Positions 6,151-11,785 of a stretch of DNA of 11,785 nt are shown piece by piece. Position numbers and translations under genes: made by a program. Each line of letters starts with the position of its first letter. The first letter of the stretch is position 1. Source of the stretch: Paraglomus occultum (taxonomy: Eukaryota; Glomeromycota; Glomeromycetes; Paraglomerales; Paraglomeraceae); NCBI GenBank assembly GCA_910592205.1, contig CAJVPJ010001169.1:1-11785 (forward strand). Direction: 5' to 3'. The notes beneath the pieces were generated by a model. That model was not told where the DNA came from. It did no database searches and saw only the letters and a program-made list of their open reading frames with translations.

Positions 6151-8878
6151 TTAACAGCATTTAAAGAAAGGTACAGCGCCCTTGACAGGCTCCAATCTTT
6201 CACGAATGACGGCCTTAGACCGTCTATTACTTGAAGGATGAACTCCACGCAAACTATCAAATTTACTTTTAAAGTTTTCCGTCCATTTTTGCTTCCTTGT
6301 AAACCCACCATATGAACCAGGTGTCATAGCTGGAATGTTACCAATTGTCCTTAGCCTTTGCATAGTCCCATCGTCACTTAAACTTCTTACCTTACCAGGA
6401 ATTGGTATGGCACGTGACGAAGTACTTTCTTCTGTATCATTAATTTGGTCGTCTTGTCCTGCCAAATCAGCAATATCAATTTCAGTCTCTTCTGGTATTT
6501 CAATCTCTACCTCCTCTTCAACGACTATTACATTCTCTTTGTTGCATAGATCAAGTGGACTTTGATCAGGCTGCGTGAGTGTTTCGACTATATTCCATGC
6601 TTGTCCTTTAAGAACAGCTATTTGTTTCTTAAACATTCCTTCATCGAAATCATCATCCACTGAAAATAATGCTCTTAAATCTGCAATCGTTTCCTTCCAC
6701 CATACTTGCGAAGTTAGTAATGATAAGAAATGATTTCTGGTATTTCTTGTAAATGGTTGTCCAACTAGTGAATTGGGCAAGAATAGCCAACCATAAGGAT
6801 ATGACCTCCATTGGTCAGGATGCTTGAACGGAAATGATAGTCCATTATCTATTGCCGCTACATGTACGTGAGGCCATGGTGTTGTAGCTTCGGCTGACGA
6901 TGAGGAAGCAACAGGTAACAGCAGATTCGTATTGGTTGAGGATGGCGAATTAACGGCACTTAGAGGATCGTCATCCGCGTCGACGGGTGTAATTTCGGAA
7001 GTTATGGGCTTTGTTGATTGCGATAAAGGATCCGCGGAAGCGTTGGGTCGGCGCAGATTTGATGGAGCCTCCATTGTGAGTGGTTCGGGTGGTAACGCTA
7101 CAACCTGGATTGAAGAGTCCTTTTCACAATATTTAATCATCCAGTTGTCCAGACCCCTGTCTACGAATAAATACGTTTCAAATCACATGGCTAATCACAA
7201 TATACATATACATTCTATAGCAATGTCAATACTTACCAGTATTCCTCATTAAATAATCAAGCAAAACTAATTTTTCAAATTGTTCTCTAAACTGTACTTG
7301 TAACTCTTTCGTCCACGCGAATTTCCTTCCTATATGTTCATTATCCATATATTCATTGCCTTCGTCCTCATCACCGTCGCCTCTACATACTAATACACCC
7401 AATCTTTTTTTCTTTTTTCCCTTTCCCATTGCCTCGTTCGCTTCAGCCGATGCAGTAATAATATCTTGATTAGTAGAATTTGGCCATGGATAATCGCGCA
7501 GAAAAACTTCGGCATCTTTATATCCGTTAAGAAATATTTGAAAAGAGCCAATTTTTTCAGGCAAGGGGAAGGGATTTCCTTTCATTCTTGCAGCTCGCCG
7601 GTCGAGATAATCATAGTGAAAGGTAGGTGATGAAAGATGTGTTACTTCTGTAAGCGGAACTATATTAAGATTCAGGCGACGATCGAGAAGAGACGCTGCT
7701 GATTCGGACATATAGCCCAAATTAGGAATTAAACTGTAAAACAAAATATATGTGAGTGACGGAAATATGACTGTGGGAAATATGAACGACAGACAAATCA
7801 TACTATAAACGTATCATTAGCCAACATTCCTATCTCATTCTCTACAGCAAAACTCTACATTTGTAACACCACTCTCACATAACCGATTAAATATAGCCTG
7901 TCGCTTACTCGCTCCGTGAAAACGCTCCCATCATTTAATTGAAAAGGTCATTCTCACCAGCTCCGTCCAAAGAAACATGGAAACAAATTTCTGTGTATCC
8001 ACTTTGTCCATTTGGGATTTAATCGTCCGTACGGTTCCTCGTTTTTGGGTTTAAAGACACCGACAATTTTTCCGTCCACATTTTTACAAAAGTAACTTCC
8101 ACTCGAACCAGAGCTGATACGTTTCGGATATATACCGTCTCTGATGGCAGATCTGACCGATTCAACTATAGATTTAAATTCGTCTCTTGAAATTGGGGGG
8201 CCATGTGCTGAACTCAAGGTATTCATTGGAAGCTTGTGAACAGAATGCAACCGGAAGCATAGAAGAATTAGTGTACGCATGAAAGTGCGGAAACTTGATG
8301 ACTAAAGCTGAAGTTTAGCCAAAGCCGTTAAAATAACAATGTGTTAATGGGATTTTGCCTAATGCATAATGGTGGTTAGGAGAACGTTGGCAGCGACAAT
8401 CATTTATTTCCCATTAATAATACATTCAACAGAAGGATCTCAATCCAAACCATTCACCTCTTCTTCTCTACGTTTCTCCTTCGCTTAACCATTCTCTTTT
8501 GCTCTCTTGTCGCCTTCATGTCCTTTTTCAACATACCTGCCAATTCGGATCAATACTAACGGGTTGAAAGACCGAATGGAACAGCTCTTTCTCCTTTTTC
8601 TTATCTTTATTTTTCCCTCTAAAGTTTGTGATTTTCCTCGAAAACTTCTCCCATTTACTACCCTGCTCATTTTGATCTTCGTTGTCGCTTCCTTCCATGA
8701 TCCATGCAGGTAAACTATTTGGACGGAAGGATCTTAAACTTGTTTCCCGGAAGTAGTCACGTTGATATTTCGGTAAGGAACGGAAGAAAGAAGGGGAGAG
8801 TGCAATGTCGTCATCAGTAGAGTCTCTTTGTTGGAGCTGGACATAACCAGGGTGGTGTGATCTTGGGCTAGATGGCAT
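6151..8878 (-). CDS. LSB6: Type II phosphatidylinositol 4-kinase (four exons)
   Basis: This enzyme phosphorylates the inositol 4-position of phosphatidylinositol using ATP, making PI4P on Golgi, endosomal and plasma membranes. Exons on the minus strand are 8878-8537, 8232-7958, 7733-7237 and 7160-6151, joining in frame into 707 residues (human PI4K2A is 479). Residues 1-114 are a variable N-terminus. The kinase begins near 115: glycine-rich loop [10 protein letters not shown] (153-162), [20 protein letters not shown] with the ATP-binding Lys175, FPCFFGRSC (198-206), [13 protein letters not shown], catalytic loop RNTDRGLDNW (369-378) and metal-binding AIDNG with Asp476, then FKHPDQW. Insertions lie at about 290-340 (with KKKKR) and 395-465 (Ser/Pro-rich). 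An acidic, disordered C-terminal tail ends in Cys-Cys. Cys206 and Asp372 are split by introns and restored exactly by splicing, which supports the model. The symbol follows yeast Lsb6. Confidence 0.93.
7161..7236 (-). other. Intron 3 of the PI 4-kinase gene
   Basis: Intron of 76 bases inside the aspartate codon of the catalytic loop: donor ACTG|GTAAGT, acceptor TTCGTAG|AC. Splicing gives RNTDRGLDNW, the conserved catalytic loop, so the boundaries are near certain. Confidence 0.92.
7734..7957 (-). other. Intron 2 of the PI 4-kinase gene
   Basis: Intron of 224 bases inside a cysteine codon: donor CTG|GTGAGA, acceptor TTTTACAG|T preceded by a pyrimidine-rich tract. Splicing gives GRSC|LIPN, matching the conserved Cys and following residues of the family. 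Confidence 0.88.
8233..8536 (-). other. Intron 1 of the PI 4-kinase gene
   Basis: Phase-0 intron of 304 bases. The donor is CAG|GTATGT and the acceptor CACAAG|CTT, with a CTAAT branch-point candidate about 35 bases before the acceptor. Joining gives WQ|LPMNT. It is the longest intron in the gene; I see no extra coding exon inside. Confidence 0.8.
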
Positions 8879-9494
8879 TTGGATTGTGGGAGTGAATAGG
8901 CGTTTACAGACTATTTCAATTGCAATGTAATTGACTAATTTGGGAAGCTGTGTACCGTGATGTTTGCAGGTAGCGTTAGATTAAAGTAAGATGCGATCAG
9001 CGGCGATCTGTTAATACAATATCTATTACATTTACTATGCAGTATTAGCATTGGGTATTAGTTGAGGACGGCATTTATGATCGGCCAATCGATTACATAA
9101 ATGACCATGGAGTCACGTGCTGAAATATCTATAGCTTACAGATTAGCCTGTTCTATATTAATATTCGAGCATGATTCATGGACACAACTAAACTTGTTAG
9201 GTACGATATTAATATGTTAGAGGCCGTGCCAGTACTGCAGTATATATGAAAAGATCAATGACATGACAATTGAGAATTGGCGCCTTTCTCTACTGATAAG
9301 TTGATACTTTTTTTGGTTAGTGCCTGCGATAGCGTTTACCAGCTCACGTGTATTTACGTTTCTTCTATATGATCGATCAATGACGCAGATTCACTTAAAA
9401 ATACGCGTGAATTATTCGATATATGATAACTGTGACTAACGCTTTGACGAATCTTGTTCAATTGAACCTAATAATAAAATATGGTTTAATTTTT
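8879..9494. other. Upstream region of the PI 4-kinase gene
   Basis: AT-rich sequence directly 5' of the kinase start codon on the minus strand; it must hold the promoter and leader. No gene, RNA gene or clear core-promoter motif is recognised on either strand. Confidence 0.5.
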
Positions 9495-9726
9495 GTAATC
9501 ACTTTTAATGTGTCTCGTACGGTTGTTATTCGCGGGCCATGCATGCGGTGTGGTAAGAATCGGTACAAGGACAGACCAGAGGCCGTACGGGACCCGTAAA
9601 AATAGCAAACCACAAACTAAAACTGAATGCAATAGTGGGCTGTATGAAATTTTTGAAGTTTTACAGCCGTACATAATAAATATATATTCGCGTACGATAA
9701 TTGCGCGTGTCATCAAAAGTAATCAC
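9495..9726. mobile_element. Putative MITE with 8-bp direct repeats
   Basis: GTAATCAC occurs directly repeated at 9495-9502 and 9719-9726, bounding a 216-base segment (9503-9718). Its ends are imperfectly inverted: TTTTAATG on the left, and TTTTGATG when the right end is read on the minus strand. Further in, each arm carries TCGTACG (9515-9521; inverted at 9691-9697), displaced by about nine bases. The left half of the segment is clearly more GC-rich than its surroundings and contains a 13-base palindrome TACGGGACCCGTA at 9586-9598. An 8-bp target duplication would fit hAT-like elements, but the arms are weak and no family is recognised. No protein is encoded. Confidence 0.4.
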
Positions 9727-9733
9727 AGTTGAT

Positions 9734-9739
9734 TTTATT
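9734..9739 (-). terminator. Candidate polyadenylation signal for the membrane-protein gene
   Basis: AATAAA on the minus strand lies about 25 bases after the stop codon of the multi-pass membrane protein. The position is close but workable for a short fungal 3' untranslated region. Confidence 0.35.
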
Positions 9740-9764
9740 GCTAGCTAAAATTTGACTAAAAACA

Positions 9765-10796
9765 TTATACAGTTGCTACATTGCGCATGTTAAATAACTC
9801 TTCTTGTTTGTCGGGATTTTCAAACATTTCGAATATTTCTTTTCTCTTTTGTACTAGATTTTTTATAAAAACCTGTGTCAATGATGTTGCAGTGGCCAAA
9901 AACTTAGGAGGCACCTCATCATTAAAGTATGTTGTGCTTCGTGTCAAAGACAAAACAAGTAGAAACACACATGATTTGACAAAGTAAAAATTAATTGGCC
10001 ATCTCAAAACAATAAATAATATTTGTAAAAAATTTGGAGCATAAAATAAGATTGCAACAATAACTTCAAATACTGCAAACACAATGCCCCTAATTGGAGT
10101 TAAACAACAGCAACAACAGCAGCAGCACTGATAATAGTAGCAACAACAACTTAAACAAGGATAACGCATCATACATAACTCGAGTCGTAATTCTGGTCGA
10201 ATACATAAAAAAGCTATGATCAAAAAAACCATGGGAACCAATAGTATTATAAATAATGTGAAAAATATTACACTGATTGGATCAAAGACTTGCATATTAA
10301 TAATATATCCAATCCAGAATGTGGGAATAGCAATACTTGGAAATATCGTTAAGAAAAAAGCAATACCGATAACTCTTTTGCTGTCTTCATTATCAAGGAA
10401 CAGTTTGCCCAATGTTTTAGGCTTACTTAATGCGATTATTACACACAGAACATGTAAACACATGTTCACAATTGAAAAGCTCTTCACGGCCGGCAAACCA
10501 TCATAGGCGAAAGTAACTGCCAATGGAATCATCCAAGTTACGGAATTATACAATAAGTCGTCCAGTAATGGCAACAGCCTATTCTTGAGGAATTCAGTTC
10601 CCGTCGAGTCTTCGGACCCGGAATTTCTTGAAGCTTTGCACAGAAGAACAAGGATAACTGGGAAGAGCGTGCTAAGAAGTGCATCATACACATCCAATGT
10701 CGATTTGTATGATTCATCTACGATTGTTGGCATTGCAACTGGGAAAAAAACGATACCCCGACAGATAAAGCGGACGTATACTGGAATGTTCTTCAT
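9765..10796 (-). CDS. Multi-pass membrane protein of unknown function
   Basis: I do not recognise this family. The frame encodes 343 residues with about eight hydrophobic segments, near 5-26, 37-53, 81-98, 105-123, 142-166, 172-198, 234-264 and 268-285, followed by a charged C-terminal tail of roughly 58 residues. Between segments 6 and 7 lies a striking cysteine patch: YPCLSCCC, YYYQ, then eight consecutive cysteines (224-231). It could be palmitoylated on the membrane face or simply reflect a triplet repeat. Segments 5 and 6 carry conserved-looking Pro and aromatic residues, but no transporter or GPCR signature is seen. The ATG at 10796 gives a complete frame, yet it begins very close to the first membrane segment; an upstream exon at 10963-11094 may supply the real N-terminus. 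The long uninterrupted frame and hydrophobic periodicity make a real gene likely. Confidence 0.7.
   Translation of the reverse strand: MKNIPVYVRFICRGIVFFPVAMPTIVDESYKSTLDVYDALLSTLFPVILVLLCKASRNSGSEDSTGTEFLKNRLLPLLDDLLYNSVTWMIPLAVTFAYDGLPAVKSFSIVNMCLHVLCVIIALSKPKTLGKLFLDNEDSKRVIGIAFFLTIFPSIAIPTFWIGYIINMQVFDPISVIFFTLFIILLVPMVFLIIAFLCIRPELRLELCMMRYPCLSCCCYYYQCCCCCCCCLTPIRGIVFAVFEVIVAILFYAPNFLQILFIVLRWPINFYFVKSCVFLLVLSLTRSTTYFNDEVPPKFLATATSLTQVFIKNLVQKRKEIFEMFENPDKQEELFNMRNVATV
10082..10152 (-). repeat. CAG/CAA-type triplet tract encoding poly-cysteine
   Basis: On the plus strand this is an interrupted run of CAA, CAG and GCA triplets. Read from the minus strand in the gene's frame it becomes TGC/TGT codons and gives the cysteine patch of the membrane protein. 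TAT codons interrupt it with three tyrosines. The mix of triplets suggests an old, partly stabilised repeat. Confidence 0.6.
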
Positions 10797-10962
10797 TATA
10801 TCTTGCTACTATACAAATGCATTCAATAATTCAAATTTAACAATTTTCTTGGGTTTCCTATAATTAATAGCTGCACGAAAAATGTGTACTAAGGTGCAGT
10901 TACCGTAAAATAAACATGATGTTATAGCGAGAAAGAGACGCAAGGTGTGTTATATTATTTAC

Positions 10963-11094
10963 CTTTGGTATTGGGTTTATCACGAGTGTAACCAAGTAGC
11001 TTATCGAGTAAAATACCCACTTGATATAAAATACACCAGACCAGAGTACTTTAGTCGGCGCACCATAGTAACTCGAAACTTGCACTTGACGCAT
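10963..11094 (-). CDS. Probable upstream coding exon of the membrane protein
   Basis: From an ATG at 11094 a 44-codon frame encodes MRQVQVSSYYGAPTKVLWSG followed by a hydrophobic stretch ending NPIPK. It stops at a good donor, CCAAAG|GTAAAT. A TAG acceptor ending at 10806 would give a 157-base phase-0 intron and join NPIPK to QDI and then the MKNIPVYVRF start of the downstream frame, for a 390-residue protein with one more membrane segment. The in-frame stop just upstream of 10805 is removed by this splice. The branch point is weak and other acceptors exist, so the exact junction is uncertain. Confidence 0.4.
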
Positions 11095-11785
11095 AATGTT
11101 ATTACATAAAATTACAAAATTTGGATTAAAATTAAGCAAGAATTATTATGTATTTACCATATTAGATAAATTTGCAAATAAAGTTTTATTTTCTCTTATT
11201 GACATTATAGTACTTCATCAGTAAGGTATAATTACGTCTAATCTATGTAAATATATCAACCAGTTCTGTAGCAAAACAGGGAAAAAACAGATGCAATACG
11301 CAAACTCGATAGTCGACAATGCATGATGAATCACCTTTGTCAAAGAGAACCGACTTATCGAGAGAACTGGCTTGTCTAGAGATTTTGAATATTAAAAGAG
11401 TAGGAAAGTTTGAACCCTTCTTAGGCCAATATTAAATAATCGAGAGACAACGCAAACTGTTTATATTCAGAGATTTGAGTTTGGCTTTTGTACCTGGGCA
11501 ACGATTAACAATAGTACATCAATCTGGGGTTCTTTATACTTGAGCGAAAAATCCACAAACTGATTTTTGAATTCGTTGAAGTAGTTTATTGATAAGATTC
11601 GTCAAAAATATGTTACCAATAATTCAACTCTCGTCACGGTATAAGCAGAGGTACATAATGAAAACTTTACGGCAATGCTTTACTCCGGGTGTATTGTACT
11701 TGACAGGCCGACCAAGTGAGACAAGTACTTTTGGGCAAAGATAGATGTGAAGAAAAGAATTTGTTTCAAGTATTAGCAGAAGAAC
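11095..11785. other. Intergenic region, no gene seen
   Basis: No convincing coding frame, RNA gene or mobile-element end is visible. It probably includes the promoter of the membrane-protein gene. A short minus-strand frame (ATG near 11206, MSIRENKTLFANLSNM) ends at a GTAAAT donor-like site at about 11159, but its phase does not match the next exon, so it is not called. Confidence 0.45.

Noticed and set aside
6335-6565. Plus-strand frames opposite the kinase exon 4
   Set aside because: They are mirror frames of the acidic, Ser-rich kinase tail; the minus-strand frame has clear homology and correct splice sites.
9486-9732. Overlapping frames on both strands in the 216-bp insertion-like segment
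   Set aside because: Neither has homology, both span the element boundaries, and the sequence is better explained as a non-coding insertion.
11159-11206. Mini-exon MSIRENKTLFANLSNM upstream of the membrane protein
   Set aside because: It ends at a good GTAAAT donor, but none of the nearby acceptors restores the phase of the 10963-11094 frame.

Overview
The window looks like nuclear DNA of a filamentous fungus, most likely an arbuscular mycorrhizal (Glomeromycotina) or related Mucoromycota genome. The reasons are an AT-rich background, spliceosomal introns with GT-AG ends and fungal-style donors (GTATGT, GTGAGA, GTAAGT), long gene-poor stretches holding small DNA-transposon remnants, a stand-alone Sel1-repeat protein of the type greatly expanded in these fungi, and a type II phosphatidylinositol 4-kinase whose motifs read as fungal. 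The species assignment is inference; the introns and gene identities are read from the sequence.

Layout. 1-3382 has no convincing gene. It holds a dispersed short repeat family (cores near 261-283, 1015-1047, 1450-1489 and a partial copy at 2869-2879) and a 584-bp non-autonomous Tc1/mariner-like element (1696-2279) with imperfect terminal inverted repeats and TA target duplications. 3383-5111 (+) is a Sel1-repeat gene with twelve complete 36-residue repeats. It probably has an upstream coding exon, or else an overlapping uORF, and its 3' end has lost at least part of one repeat through a stop codon and a frameshift. 5112-6150 is the gap between two convergent genes.

6151-8878 (-) is a four-exon gene for a type II PI 4-kinase (Lsb6/PI4K2 family). 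The exons join into a 707-residue protein with the lysine, catalytic loop and metal-binding aspartate all present. The animal CCPCC palmitoylation motif is altered, and the chain ends in Cys-Cys. 8879-9764 is upstream sequence of that gene and contains a GC-rich, 216-bp insertion-like segment bounded by 8-bp direct repeats (9495-9726).

9765-10796 (-) encodes a multi-pass membrane protein of unknown function with an eight-cysteine run encoded by a CAG/CAA-type triplet tract. A likely first coding exon lies at 10963-11094. The rest, to 11785, shows no supported gene.

The three genes do not form an operon-like or obviously cooperative system. The PI 4-kinase acts at Golgi, endosomal or plasma membranes, the Sel1 protein is probably a protein-protein scaffold, and the membrane protein is orphan. 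I found no evidence of a new multi-gene system; the most notable signals are the two mobile-element remnants, the decaying repeat gene and the lipid-anchor differences in the kinase.
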